Assembly (NCBI RefSeq): GCF_007990225.1 | Contig: NZ_BJWF01000028.1 | Coordinates: 1-35,675, forward strand | DNA length: 35,675 nucleotides | Direction: 5' to 3' | DNA from: Enterococcus villorum | GTDB taxonomy: Bacteria > Bacillota > Bacilli > Lactobacillales > Enterococcaceae | Shown here: positions 1-8,172 of the stretch, piece by piece | Position numbering within the stretch: position 1 is the first letter of the stretch | Layout: each line of letters opens with the position of its first letter | Position numbers and translations under genes: made by a program | The notes under the pieces: model-generated | Told to the model about the DNA's origin: nothing | What the model saw: only the letters and a program-made list of their open reading frames with translations | The model's database searches: none

Positions 1-5
1 TATTG

Positions 6-34
6 AAACGATAGATTTTTCTATCGTTTTTTTT
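6..34 (+). terminator. Rho-independent terminator of an upstream gene
   Basis: A 9-bp inverted repeat (AAACGATAG / CTATCGTTT) with a six-base loop runs directly into a run of eight T. It ends a gene that lies outside the window on the left. Confidence 0.85.
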
Positions 35-105
35 GTGTCTAAATAAAGTCATCTAAGTTTGTATGGATTTTCCATTTATCTAAATAGCCTAGTGTATGTC
101 ACAGG

Positions 106-137
106 TATCTTTAAGCAGAACTTTCGCTTCAAAGATA
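106..137 (+). other. Imperfect hairpin upstream of the HesB-like gene
   Basis: TATCTTT-AAGC at 106-116 pairs with GCTT-c-AAAGATA at 126-137 (one bulged C, nine-base loop). No T-run follows, so it is not a normal terminator. It lies about 50 bases before the start codon and could be a 5' UTR structure. I see no convincing promoter between 35 and 186. Confidence 0.35.
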
Positions 138-186
138 GAAACGTGTTAGCATCATAAAGGAATGATCTAAAAAGGAGGACGTATCT

Positions 187-537
187 ATGTATTTGAAGAT
201 TTCTGAAAAAGCGCAAGAGAGATTAGAAAAATATGTTCAAGAAGGAGCAATCATTATTCTTGATCTGGATGATGGTGTAGGAAAATATTCGAAAATGGGT
301 GTTTGTTCCTTGGATACTAGTTTTCGATTACTTTTATTAGATAAAAAACAAGAGAAGACAGACTATCCACTGACGATAGATAGCGACATGGGGGAAGTAT
401 TTATCAAAGACTATTCGAAAATGTACATGGATGAAGAAATGACTTTGACTTTAGATCCACGTTTAAATGTCTTCAAACTTGAATCACCAAGTGGTACGTT
501 AGATAACTATGTCCCACTGGTCGATTTACGACCCTAA
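187..537 (+). CDS. HesB-like / Fe-S biosynthesis-fold protein (116 aa)
   Basis: A small cytosolic protein resembling the Fe-S_biosyn (HesB/YadR/YneR) family that is annotated in many Lactobacillales. The start ATG follows AAAGGAGG at good distance. Residues 1-30 have the family's opening pattern: a short strand, an amphipathic helix and a hydrophobic strand (AIIILDLDDG). Classical A-type carriers bind a cluster through three cysteines, two of them in a C-x-C near the C terminus. This protein has a single Cys (C40), so a classical cluster-carrier role is unlikely. The gene stands alone between an upstream terminator and the tRNA pair. I see no clear terminator of its own; transcripts may stop in the hairpin at 614-659. 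The family call is from sequence pattern; the function is unknown. Confidence 0.7.
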   Translation: MYLKISEKAQERLEKYVQEGAIIILDLDDGVGKYSKMGVCSLDTSFRLLLLDKKQEKTDYPLTIDSDMGEVFIKDYSKMYMDEEMTLTLDPRLNVFKLESPSGTLDNYVPLVDLRP

Positions 538-613
538 TCAACGGAGGAGATAACAGAGTTCAATCGTTTGAGTAGTTTTTTGTTTGAAGAAATGAGTGAC
601 TTATTTCGGTTAT

Positions 614-659
614 AAAAAAACAGAGTAACACGCTGATAAAACAACATGCTACTCTGTTT
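614..659 (-). terminator. Terminator of the tRNA-Thr gene
   Basis: On the minus strand AAACAGAGTA pairs with TACTCTGTTT, with further wobble pairs inside, and a T-run follows. It lies a few bases after the tRNA 3' end. Confidence 0.8.
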
Positions 660-664
660 CAAGA

Positions 665-737
665 AGCCACTTGCCGGGCTTGAACCGGCGACCTCTTCCT
701 TACCATGGAAGCGCTCTACCAACTGAGCTAAAGCGGC
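665..737 (-). tRNA. tRNA-Thr (anticodon GGU)
   Basis: A full 73-nt cloverleaf reads on the minus strand. The acceptor stem GCCGCTT pairs with AAGTGGC (one G-U pair), the D arm contains AGCTCAGTTGGTAGAGC, the anticodon stem CTTCC/GGAAG closes the loop ATGGTAA with anticodon GGT, and the T arm contains GGTTCAAGCC. The 3' CCA is not encoded. It has its own strong promoter and terminator, so it is a single-gene transcript. Confidence 0.95.
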
Positions 738-758
738 AAAAACTTTAATACAAATAAT

Positions 759-787
759 AGGATAACGAAAAACATTCATTTTGTCAA
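759..787 (-). promoter_or_regulatory. Promoter of tRNA-Thr
   Basis: On the minus strand a perfect -35 TTGACA (782-787), a 17-base spacer and -10 TATCCT (759-764) place transcription start about 15 bases before the tRNA. Confidence 0.85.
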
Positions 788-905
788 TATCTAATTAATA
801 GAAAAAAGCTAATTTTTATTTAAAGGAGCATTAATAAAAAAATTTAAAATAACGTATTTATGGTAACGATTTCTGTAAAAAAATAAAAAAATTACAAAAA
901 AAGTG

Positions 906-934
906 TTGCGTTATTTTGGAGAAATTGCTATTAT
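906..934 (+). promoter_or_regulatory. Promoter of tRNA-Asn
   Basis: -35 TTGCGT (906-911), a 17-base spacer and -10 TATTAT (929-934). The predicted start is close to 941, nine bases before the tRNA. Confidence 0.75.
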
Positions 935-949
935 ATATATGTACTTGAT

Positions 950-1023
950 TCCGGCATAGCTCAGTTGGTAGTAGCGCATGACTGTTAATCATGATGTCGT
1001 AGGTTCGAGTCCTACTGCCGGAG
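950..1023 (+). tRNA. tRNA-Asn (anticodon GUU)
   Basis: A 74-nt cloverleaf: acceptor stem TCCGGCA / TGCCGGA, D loop with GGTAGTAGC (typical of Firmicutes tRNA-Asn), anticodon stem CATGA/TCATG closing loop CTGTTAA with anticodon GTT, T arm GGTTCGAGTCC and discriminator G. CCA is not encoded. It is expressed alone, with its own promoter and terminator. Confidence 0.96.
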
Positions 1024-1046
1024 TAAATATTTTTTAGTATAAGAGG

Positions 1047-1087
1047 AAAAAGTGATTCAATTAGTTGAATCACTTTTTCTTTTTTTT
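1047..1087 (+). terminator. Terminator of tRNA-Asn
   Basis: A perfect 14-bp stem (1047-1060 / 1065-1078, core GTGATTCAA) with a four-base loop, followed by a T-rich run. Confidence 0.92.
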
Positions 1088-1197
1088 GTTGCAGGAACGC
1101 TTTTTATGATTTAGACCAAAATTTTTAGCTTGAATCATTCATTTGCTTCTTAAAGTTGCTAAAGAATGCTCATTTCAATGAATGATTAGAGAACCGA

Positions 1198-1226
1198 TTG
1201 TTTTTCCAATTCCTTAAGGGTACAAT
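1198..1226 (+). promoter_or_regulatory. Promoter of pepC
   Basis: -35 TTGTTT (1198-1203), a 17-base spacer and -10 TACAAT (1221-1226), about 35 bases before the start codon. Confidence 0.65.
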
Positions 1227-1261
1227 ACATAGTATAACTTGGATTTGGAAAGGATGATTAA

Positions 1262-2590
1262 ATGAAAGCTATTACACCTGAGATGACTAAAAGATTTGAA
1301 AAAAAGTTTCGAGCAAGCAGTAAACAACAAGCATTACAAAGAGCAGTAGTTAAAAATGGTATTACAGCTTCTGCAGAAAATACAGCTGCCCATGTTTCAA
1401 ATACACCAGTATTTTCGATTGATTTATCTACTGGAAAAGTGGCCAATCAAAAACAATCAGGTCGTTGTTGGATGTTTGCAGCATTAAATACATTTCGCCA
1501 TAAGTTATTGAATCAATTTCATTTAAAAGAATTTGAATTGTCTCAAAATTATACTTTTTTCTGGGATAAATATGAAAAAGCAAATTATTTTTACGAAAAT
1601 ATTATCGCAACTGGGAATGATGCGCTTGATAGTCGCAAAGTCGCATTTTTATTAGCGACACCACAACAAGACGGTGGTCAATGGGATATGATCGTTTCTC
1701 TTTTCCAAAAATACGGAGTTGTTCCTAAATCAGTGATGCCAGAAAGTGCGAATAGTTCAAATTCACGTGATTTGAATAATTATTTAAATAAATTATTACG
1801 TAAAGATGCGGTTGTTTTACGTGAAATGATTGCGGCGGATGAAACACATGAAGCGATTCAAAGTAAAAAAGAAGAAATGTTAGAAGAAATTTACAATTTT
1901 TTGTCCATTTCTCTAGGCACCCCTCCTAAAGAATTTGATTTTGAGTATCGTGATGAAGAAAATAATTACCATCTTGATCAAGCACTGACTCCTCAATTGT
2001 TTTACGACAAGTACATCGGTGTAAAATTAGATGACTATGTCAGCATTATCAATGCACCGACTGAAGCTAAACCTTTTAATCGTTCTTATACGGTAGAGAT
2101 GTTAGGAAATGTTGTTGGTGGAAAAGAAGTGCGCTATTTAAATGTTGAGATGGATACATTTAAAAAATTAGCAATTGCCCAGCTGGAGCAAGGAGAATCT
2201 GTTTGGTTTGGCTGTGATGTTGGTCAATCTTCCACGAGAGATAGTGGGATTATGGCACTAGATGTTTATGATCTTAATAATTTGTTTGATGTGGATTTTG
2301 CTATGACAAAAGCGCAACGATTGAATTATAGTGAAAGTTTAATGACACATGCAATGGTCCTTACAGGTGTGGATATTGTGGAGGGAAAATCCACGAAATG
2401 GAAAGTGGAAAATAGTTGGGGCGAAAAAGTTGGAAATAAAGGCTTTTTTGTCATGAGTGATGAATGGATGGATGAATATACCTATCAAATCGTGGTTCGA
2501 AAAGATTTGTTAACGAAAGAGCAGTTAAAGGCATTTAATGAAGATCCGATTATTTTAGCACCTTGGGATCCAATGGGAGCTTTAGCTTAA
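1262..2590 (+). CDS. pepC: Aminopeptidase C (bleomycin hydrolase family, C1B)
   Basis: A cytosolic papain-fold cysteine aminopeptidase that trims N-terminal residues from peptides taken up or released by proteolysis. All three catalytic residues are visible: Cys69 in QSGRCWMFAA, His363 in MTHAMVL and Asn384 in VENSWGE. The length of 442 aa fits lactic PepC (about 440-450), and the C terminus ends in the ALA-type tail that in this family reaches into the active site. No signal peptide. The ATG follows GGAAAGGATGA. It is monocistronic, with a promoter at 1198-1226 and a hairpin terminator downstream. Confidence 0.97.
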   Translation: MKAITPEMTKRFEKKFRASSKQQALQRAVVKNGITASAENTAAHVSNTPVFSIDLSTGKVANQKQSGRCWMFAALNTFRHKLLNQFHLKEFELSQNYTFFWDKYEKANYFYENIIATGNDALDSRKVAFLLATPQQDGGQWDMIVSLFQKYGVVPKSVMPESANSSNSRDLNNYLNKLLRKDAVVLREMIAADETHEAIQSKKEEMLEEIYNFLSISLGTPPKEFDFEYRDEENNYHLDQALTPQLFYDKYIGVKLDDYVSIINAPTEAKPFNRSYTVEMLGNVVGGKEVRYLNVEMDTFKKLAIAQLEQGESVWFGCDVGQSSTRDSGIMALDVYDLNNLFDVDFAMTKAQRLNYSESLMTHAMVLTGVDIVEGKSTKWKVENSWGEKVGNKGFFVMSDEWMDEYTYQIVVRKDLLTKEQLKAFNEDPIILAPWDPMGALA

Positions 2591-2673
2591 GTCATTAGCT
2601 TATATTTTATGTAGAAACAAAAATGAAAATAAAACAAGTGAATTCATTTTAAATGTGTGTTTGAAAAAAGTGA

Positions 2674-2746
2674 GAAAGAAGTCGATGTCGTTTCTAAATT
2701 CATTTTAGTCTAAGAAGATAGAAAGCGACTGGTTTCTTTCTTTTTT
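2674..2746 (+). terminator. Probable terminator of pepC
   Basis: GAAAGAA-GTCG (2674-2684) pairs with CGAC-tgg-TTCTTTC (2726-2740), with a three-base bulge and a long loop that can fold on itself. A run of six T follows. Less compact than a typical terminator. Confidence 0.6.
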
Positions 2747-2817
2747 CCTATTAAATAGTTTTTGATTATTCTAAAAAAAACAGCAACAGACTCATTTCCT
2801 TCCTTTTTATCTGCCTG

Positions 2818-2826
2818 TGTTATAAT
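2818..2826 (+). promoter_or_regulatory. Extended -10 promoter for the kinase/thioesterase pair
   Basis: TGTTATAAT is a perfect extended -10 (TGnTATAAT). No good -35 lies upstream, as is usual for this promoter class. Confidence 0.7.
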
Positions 2827-2869
2827 TATAGCTAATAAATAGAGAGAAAGCATGTGAGGAGGAAGAGAG

Positions 2870-3703
2870 ATGGATATTCAATCAGTTTTAGCAGACATAC
2901 ATTTAGAAGGAAAAGTGATCCCTGTAGCTGGTGGAGATGTCAATCAAACGTATCGGATTGAAGAACAAAACAAATCTTATTTTTTAAAAATTCATCCGAA
3001 TATTGGAAAATCATTTTTTGAAGCCGAAGTAGATGGTTTAAAAGAATTAGCGCCTTATGTACGTGTACCTGATACCTACATGCTGGGAGAATTGCAAGGA
3101 GGCGCTTATCTTTTGATGGAATGGATCGAACCGGGGAAGGGCGACTCTAAAGATTTGGCCTCTTCTTTAGCAAAGTTACACCATGTAACTGCACCGCAAT
3201 TTGGCTATCGCAAGGACAATTATTTAGGTGTTCTACCTCAACAGAACCAATATGAAGAAGATTGGTGGTTGTTTTTCTTTAAAAATCGTTTGGAAAGCCA
3301 AATACAATTAGCAGAAAAAAATAATCGTTGGAATCAGACACGTCAAGAAAAATTTATCGATTTTAAACAATATGTATTAGACAATTTTGAAAATAAAAAG
3401 GTTGTTCCAAGCCTCTTGCATGGTGACCTATGGAGTGGTAATGTTTTCTTTGATCAGCAAGGGCAACCCGTCTTTATTGATCCAGCTGTATCTTATGGTG
3501 ATCGTGAGCAAGATATAGCAATGAGCCAACTGTTTGGCGGGTTTCGTCCAGAATTTTTAGAAAGTTACCAAACCATTTATCCTTTGGAAAAAAATTGGGA
3601 AAAGCGGATAGCAATTTATCAATTATATTATTTATTAGCCCATTTAAACATGTTTGGTGAAAGTTACGGCTTACAAGTGGATCAATTACTAGTTAAAAGA
3701 TAA
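2870..3703 (+). CDS. Fructosamine kinase-like protein (ketosamine-3-kinase family)
   Basis: A small-molecule kinase with the aminoglycoside-phosphotransferase fold. Family members phosphorylate sugar carbons of glycated amines (ketosamines), which starts deglycation. The N lobe (about 1-80) contains GGDVNQTYRI and the lysine in YFLKIHP. The catalytic loop is HGDLWSGN (His184, Asp186, Asn191) and the metal-binding Asp204 lies in FIDPA, followed by the family-typical SYGDREQDIAMS. Length (277 aa) is normal. The ATG follows GAGGAGGAAGAG. The thioesterase gene starts 15 bases downstream, so the two are probably co-transcribed. The true substrate is not visible from sequence. Confidence 0.88.
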   Translation: MDIQSVLADIHLEGKVIPVAGGDVNQTYRIEEQNKSYFLKIHPNIGKSFFEAEVDGLKELAPYVRVPDTYMLGELQGGAYLLMEWIEPGKGDSKDLASSLAKLHHVTAPQFGYRKDNYLGVLPQQNQYEEDWWLFFFKNRLESQIQLAEKNNRWNQTRQEKFIDFKQYVLDNFENKKVVPSLLHGDLWSGNVFFDQQGQPVFIDPAVSYGDREQDIAMSQLFGGFRPEFLESYQTIYPLEKNWEKRIAIYQLYYLLAHLNMFGESYGLQVDQLLVKR

Positions 3704-3718
3704 GAGGAGGGTGTTTTT

Positions 3719-4456
3719 TTGGCAAAGAAATATACAAAAAAACATGAAGTTTCATATTATGAATGCGACATTAACCAAACAATGACATTTCCATCGATGC
3801 TAGGCATTGTGATTAAGACATCTGAAGAACAAAGCGATACACTTGAACGAGGAAGCGACTTTGTAAACAGTTTTGGTCTTACTTGGGTAATTACGAATTA
3901 TTCAATGCTAATTACTCGCTTACCACGAGTGGGAGAAACCATTTCTATAACGACACAAGCGATGGCATATAATAAATTTTTTTGTTATCGAAATTTTTGG
4001 ATTCATGATGAACAAGGAGAAGAACTAGTCAAAATAGAATCTGTTTTTGTATTGATGGACTTTGTGAATCGTAAAATGAGTAGTGTGAATGAAGAAATTA
4101 TTGCACCATTTGAAAGTGAAAAAGTCAAAAAAATTAAACGTCAAGAAAAAATCGAAAAAATTGAATCAGGGAGTATGTTGCCATATCGTGTCCGTTTCTA
4201 TGATATTGACAGTAACCAACACGTAAATAATGCTATGTATTTCAACTGGATCATTGATGTATTAGGATACGATTTTTTAACTACCCATGTTCCAGAAAAA
4301 GTATTGATACGTTTTGATAAAGAAGTAGAGTATGGCAATGAGATCGAAAGTCATTATGAACAAGTCATTTTAGAAAATGGGATGAAAACGAGACACGAAA
4401 TAAGAATGCAAGATCAATTGTATTGTGAAGCAAATATTTTATGGAAAACTAGATAA
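3719..4456 (+). CDS. Acyl-ACP thioesterase (FatA/FatB-like)
   Basis: Hydrolyses acyl-acyl carrier protein and releases free fatty acid. The protein is two tandem hot-dog domains. The first (about 1-130) has the opening EVSYYECDINQTMTFPSML and GLTWVITNYS. The second (about 150-245) has the catalytic-region signature RFYDIDSNQHVNNAMY, with the Asp/Asn/His cluster of the family. Length 245 aa fits bacterial members. The start is TTG at 3719, placed by AGAGGAGGG eight bases before; no ATG or GTG fits. It lies 15 bases after the kinase gene and is followed by a strong terminator shared with the convergent asparaginase gene. Confidence 0.92.
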   Translation: MAKKYTKKHEVSYYECDINQTMTFPSMLGIVIKTSEEQSDTLERGSDFVNSFGLTWVITNYSMLITRLPRVGETISITTQAMAYNKFFCYRNFWIHDEQGEELVKIESVFVLMDFVNRKMSSVNEEIIAPFESEKVKKIKRQEKIEKIESGSMLPYRVRFYDIDSNQHVNNAMYFNWIIDVLGYDFLTTHVPEKVLIRFDKEVEYGNEIESHYEQVILENGMKTRHEIRMQDQLYCEANILWKTR

Positions 4457-4467
4457 GTAAAAGCAAT

Positions 4468-4532
4468 AAAAATAAGGCTCTAAAGATAGCACTACATTTT
4501 GATGTAAGCTGTTTTTAGAACCTTATTTTTTT
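4468..4532. terminator. Bidirectional terminator between thioesterase and ansA
   Basis: AATAAGGCTCTAAA at 4471-4484 pairs with TTTAGAACCTTATT around 4514-4528 (one mismatch), with a T-run on the right and an A-run on the left, so it can stop transcription in both directions. Confidence 0.85.
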
Positions 4533-4542
4533 ATAAATATAT

Positions 4543-5511
4543 TCACTGAGTCATGAAAGAAATCAACTCATGATTATTTAGACCATTATTTAGGGCAATT
4601 AGCAGTTTTAATCGAGCTTTTTGACTATTAATACTATTGCAAAAAATAACCCCCATCTCTGCTAATGCTTTTCCGCCACCTTCATAATCGTAAACCGGTT
4701 CTGCTATCCCATTAAAACAACGAGAAACTAGGACTACAGGGATTTTTTGGATCAGTAATTTTTTTAACGCCGTCACAGCTTGTGGAGGCAAATTGCCTGC
4801 ACCTAAAGCTTCGATCACTAGACCATCCACTTTGGTATGTGCAATGGCTTCTAATAGATCGCCATGCATACCCGCATAAGCTTTTACGATTGGAATGGTT
4901 CCTTTAACAGAATCAATATTTAATCGTTTGGTCGCTAATAGTTCTTGCATGAATAAAATCCGATGTTTGGTGACCAAGCCGATGGGACCGAGTGTCGGCG
5001 TGCGAAAAGTAGCCACATTTGTAGTGTGCGTTTTAGTGACATAACGTGCAGAGTGAATTTCATCATTCATGACAACTAACACCCCTTTATCAACGGCTTC
5101 ATCGCAACTAGCGACACGAATAGCACTTTCAAAATTATACAGACCATCACTTCCAAGTTCGTTACTTGAACGCATAGCCCCCGTTAAAACGATCGGTAGT
5201 TTGTCACCAATTGTTGTATCTAAGAAAAAAGCTGTTTCTTCTAGGGTATCGGTTCCATGAGTGATCACAATACCATTTATCCCTGCGTCATAGGCTTCTA
5301 AAATTCGATTTTTCAAAATTAGCATATGTTTAGGCATAATATGTGGTGAAGGAAGATTGAAAATATCTTCCATGACTAGATCAACATTCGTTGGAACGGT
5401 GATTTCAGCATCCAATAACGGGTTAATCACATCTGGACTGACACCGCCCGTTAAAAGATTTTCTTTCATAGCAATGGTTCCGCCAGTGTGTAAAATAAGA
5501 ATTTTTTTCAT
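4543..5511 (-). CDS. ansA: Type I L-asparaginase (cytosolic)
   Basis: Hydrolyses L-asparagine to aspartate and ammonia. Both asparaginase signatures are present: TGGTIAM (residues 9-15, nucleophile Thr12) and THGTDTLEET with Thr87-Asp88. SSNELGSDG and the lysine-bearing RYVTKTHTT also fit the family. With 322 aa and no signal peptide it resembles the cytosolic AnsA type, not the periplasmic type II enzyme. The start ATG follows AAGGAAG on the minus strand. It is divergent from the DUF72 gene, and the two promoters overlap. Confidence 0.93.
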   Translation of the reverse strand: MKKILILHTGGTIAMKENLLTGGVSPDVINPLLDAEITVPTNVDLVMEDIFNLPSPHIMPKHMLILKNRILEAYDAGINGIVITHGTDTLEETAFFLDTTIGDKLPIVLTGAMRSSNELGSDGLYNFESAIRVASCDEAVDKGVLVVMNDEIHSARYVTKTHTTNVATFRTPTLGPIGLVTKHRILFMQELLATKRLNIDSVKGTIPIVKAYAGMHGDLLEAIAHTKVDGLVIEALGAGNLPPQAVTALKKLLIQKIPVVLVSRCFNGIAEPVYDYEGGGKALAEMGVIFCNSINSQKARLKLLIALNNGLNNHELISFMTQ

Positions 5512-5537
5512 TTTTACGGACTTCCTTACGAATAATT

Positions 5538-5567
5538 TTGCATAGACTTTAAAGCTTATTGTATACT
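5538..5567 (+). promoter_or_regulatory. Promoter for the DUF72-HAD genes
   Basis: -35 TTGCAT (5538-5543), an 18-base spacer and -10 TATACT (5562-5567). Its -10 overlaps the minus-strand -10 of ansA. Confidence 0.55.
5558..5563 (-). promoter_or_regulatory. -10 element of the ansA promoter
   Basis: TACAAT on the minus strand, inside TATACAAT. The -35 region is poor (TGGCAA at 17 bases), so this promoter is tentative. Confidence 0.45.
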
Positions 5568-5667
5568 ATATGAAAGAGTTTTGCCATCTAAGGCCTATGA
5601 GTAAGCAGTAAACAGTAACGTACATAGTTGAGAATTGGTTTGAAAAGTAAAAGAAGGGTGTCTTAAA

Positions 5668-6501
5668 ATGATAAGGGTAGGTTTAACGTCTTTTAAAGAA
5701 CATGAGAAACTAACAGGGAAAAAGAATAATACACTTTATGAGTATGCAAGATATTTGCCACTTGTAGAATTAGATACGGCTTATTATGGTATTCCACGTA
5801 AAACTTCTGTTGAAAAATGGGTTCAGGAAGTACCAGAAAATTTTCGATTTGTTGTAAAAGCCTATCAAGGGATTAGTGGACAAGGCGATTGGCATGAGTA
5901 TTATCAGACAGAAGAAGAGATGATCGCTAAATTTTTAGAAGTGATGAAACCTATGAAGGAAGCAGATAAACTGTTTTGTTTTTTAGTGCAATTTCCTGCT
6001 TCTTTTAAATGCACGAAAGAAAGTGTGCAATACTTGCGAAAACTTAGAAAGTGGTTTGCTGGCTATCCAGTAGCGATCGAGTTGCGTGATTATTCTTGGT
6101 ATCAACCGGATTTTATTGAGCGCACAAGAAATTTTATGACACGTGCTGAATTTTCGTTAGCCATTATTGATGAACCACAATTATTGAATACAACGATTCC
6201 TTTTGATCCATTTGTTAGCCATTCACCATTCACGCTCTTTAGATTTCATGGAAGAAATGCCCAAGGATGGCAAGCCAATGACAAAGATTGGCGTAAAAAA
6301 AGAACTCTTTATCGTTATTCTGAGCAGGAACTCATTGAATTAGCAACTGCAATCAAATCTGTTGAGGAAAAAACAAAAGAAATTGGAATTATTTTTAATA
6401 ATAATTCTGGTGGAGATGCTGCCGAAAATGCCTTAGCTCTGCAAAAAATATTAAAAATAAAACCACAAGGATTAAACCCGCAGCAAATGGATTTATTCTA
6501 G
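5668..6501 (+). CDS. DUF72 (YecE/YunF-like) protein
   Basis: A TIM-barrel-like protein of the DUF72 family, for which no biochemical role is established. It shows the family landmarks: an N-terminal IRVGLTSF strand, the ELDTAYYGIPRKTSVEKW block (about 34-51), FRFVVKAYQGISG (about 60-72), AIELRDYSW (about 138-146) and a late FRFHGRN (about 194-200). Length 277 aa is normal. The start is ATG after AAGAAGGGTG. The Cof-type HAD gene follows after 14 bases, so they likely share a transcript. Confidence 0.88.
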   Translation: MIRVGLTSFKEHEKLTGKKNNTLYEYARYLPLVELDTAYYGIPRKTSVEKWVQEVPENFRFVVKAYQGISGQGDWHEYYQTEEEMIAKFLEVMKPMKEADKLFCFLVQFPASFKCTKESVQYLRKLRKWFAGYPVAIELRDYSWYQPDFIERTRNFMTRAEFSLAIIDEPQLLNTTIPFDPFVSHSPFTLFRFHGRNAQGWQANDKDWRKKRTLYRYSEQELIELATAIKSVEEKTKEIGIIFNNNSGGDAAENALALQKILKIKPQGLNPQQMDLF

Positions 6502-6515
6502 AAACGGAGTATTGG

Positions 6516-7355
6516 ATGATCAAAGCGATTTTTTTTGATATTGATGGGACATTAGTAAATGACCAATCAAAAGCACTTGATTCGACCAAGCAAGCCATAA
6601 CTTATGCCAGGAAAAATGGTATCTTATGTGGCGTAGCAACTGGACGTAGCCCAGTCAGAATCAAAGAAGTGGTAGACGAATTGGAATTGGACATGTATGT
6701 TGTCTATAATGGTCAATTAGTGTATACAGCTGAACGCACTATAGTAGATCAACCGTTTGATCAAAACGTCTTGATGAAAATCGTAAAATTTTCAGATAAA
6801 AACCATCGGCAGATCATTTTTGGTGGACGAGAAAAATTAGAAGGCTCCACCACGATGTTATTAGGTCAGTCAATTTTAATCAAACGGTTCGTCAGTCTAC
6901 TTCCTAAAAATTTTCCAGTAAGATTGTTAAAAAAGGGACTACAGCTTTTTAGTCCTCATCGGCAGAAAAAGCGATACGAAACACTAAAGATTCTGAATGA
7001 ATCGGTTTATCAATGTATTTTGTTAAGCCAGGAATCTGAACAAGAAAAATTAGAAAAAATTTTCCCAGAATGCACCTTTCAGCGTTCCAATGCCTATACA
7101 GTAGATATCATCCCAAAAGGTGGTTCCAAACTTTTAGGAATTGCTGCTTTTGCCAAAAATTTTGGATTAGAGATGTCTGAAATCATGGCGTTTGGGGACC
7201 ACTACAATGATATTGAGATGTTAGAAGGAGTGGGTATTGGCGTAGCAATGGGGAATGCCCAAAGAGAAGTCAAACAAGCAGCTGATTTTGTGACGAACAC
7301 AAATGAAAAAAATGGCATATACGAAGTATTAAAACATTTTGAATTGATTTATTGA
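6516..7355 (+). CDS. Cof-type HAD-IIB family phosphatase
   Basis: A cytosolic haloacid-dehalogenase phosphatase; relatives dephosphorylate sugar phosphates, flavin or PLP-type substrates. Motif I is DIDGT with nucleophile Asp8 and acid Asp10, motif II lies in VATGRSPV, motif III is the lysine in PKGGSKLLG and motif IV is GDHYND (Gly227-Asp232), which binds magnesium. A type IIB cap lies between motifs II and III. Length 279 aa is typical. The ATG follows AAACGGAG. Substrate cannot be inferred. Confidence 0.92.
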   Translation: MIKAIFFDIDGTLVNDQSKALDSTKQAITYARKNGILCGVATGRSPVRIKEVVDELELDMYVVYNGQLVYTAERTIVDQPFDQNVLMKIVKFSDKNHRQIIFGGREKLEGSTTMLLGQSILIKRFVSLLPKNFPVRLLKKGLQLFSPHRQKKRYETLKILNESVYQCILLSQESEQEKLEKIFPECTFQRSNAYTVDIIPKGGSKLLGIAAFAKNFGLEMSEIMAFGDHYNDIEMLEGVGIGVAMGNAQREVKQAADFVTNTNEKNGIYEVLKHFELIY

Positions 7356-7423
7356 TTATTTTGTCAAACTAAGAGATAGGGAAAGTATGACGAACTAGAA
7401 AGTTAGGAAAGTAGAGAAATAAT

Positions 7424-7948
7424 ATGTCTGAAAAAACACCTTTTCAAAAAGTAGAAGAATTTCATGAAATCTTTGATCCGCGGTCTCCCAAAGTCCCAAC
7501 CCCTTTTACAAAGAAAGAAGCGGTCTACCGAGCAGGATTTAAAATGGAAGAATTAGTCGAACTAATCGCAGCCACTTGTCAAGGTGATCAAAAACAATTA
7601 CACGAAGAAGTCAAGGCTTTACACGAAGCGTTAGAGCAAGCTGAACGAAAAATGCTTACCAAAAAACACTGGGGAAATGATCCTTTGGTTGAGCAAGTAG
7701 ATGCATTAACAGATCTTTTATATTTTACTTATGGATCTTTTTCATTATTAGGAGTTGATCCTACACAAATATTTGACATTGTGCATCAAGCGAACATGGG
7801 CAAACTTTTTCCAGATGGCAAACCCCATTATCATCCGATAACGAATAAAGTGTTAAAGCCCGAAAATTGGGAACAAAACTATGCGCCTGAATCCAAAATA
7901 GCCAATGAGATACAACGCCAAATCAATGAAGCCGAAAAAAACGCTTAA
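7424..7948 (+). CDS. MazG/PRA-PH-like all-alpha pyrophosphohydrolase
   Basis: A 174-aa protein with the all-alpha NTP pyrophosphohydrolase core (phosphoribosyl-ATP pyrophosphatase-like domain). The metal-binding helices are visible as MEELVELIAA (Glu42, Glu43, Glu46) and VDALTDLLYF (Asp93, Asp97). The C-terminal HQANMGKLFPDGKPHYHP is typical of the group often named Cof-like phosphohydrolase. It probably hydrolyses a nucleotide or similar pyrophosphate; whether it is house-cleaning or pathway-specific is unknown. No histidine operon surrounds it. It lies 68 bases after the HAD gene. The ribosome site is weak (GTAGAGAAATAATATG), so translation may be low. Confidence 0.8.
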   Translation: MSEKTPFQKVEEFHEIFDPRSPKVPTPFTKKEAVYRAGFKMEELVELIAATCQGDQKQLHEEVKALHEALEQAERKMLTKKHWGNDPLVEQVDALTDLLYFTYGSFSLLGVDPTQIFDIVHQANMGKLFPDGKPHYHPITNKVLKPENWEQNYAPESKIANEIQRQINEAEKNA

Positions 7949-8056
7949 AAATTTGACATCGTCTCAAAGGGAACAATTAAAATAGTTTTTTGACGCTTTA
8001 TTTTATCATTAAGAACAAAAGTTTTTCATGAAGTTAGTGAATGCTTAAAAATAGTA

Positions 8057-8065
8057 TGTTATAAT
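8057..8065 (+). promoter_or_regulatory. Extended -10 promoter of ezrA
   Basis: TGTTATAAT, a perfect extended -10; no clear -35. The predicted start is near 8072, which gives a leader of about 100 nt. Confidence 0.7.
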
Positions 8066-8071
8066 TTACGA

Positions 8072-8172
8072 TAGATGTCTTTTGCACGAAAGACGTATTT
8101 ATTGTTTTATGCACCTTTGATAACTATCAGGGCATAGAAAATAGATGCATATTGAAAACGGAGGTACCTTAA
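8072..8172 (+). other. Structured 5' leader of ezrA
   Basis: Two short hairpins can form. GTCTTT / AAAGAC closes loop TGCACG. Then ATGC-a-CC..TGAT pairs with ATCA-GG-GCAT. The ribosome site GGAGGT lies after both hairpins and stays free. No known riboswitch motif is recognised. Confidence 0.4.

Noticed and set aside
534-1073. Minus-strand open frames over the tRNA genes
   Set aside because: They are antisense or overlapping readings of tRNA-Thr and tRNA-Asn; no ribosome site.
8152-8165. TGAAAACGGAGGTA as a catabolite-responsive element
   Set aside because: Only the left half matches the cre pattern; the rest is the ezrA ribosome site.
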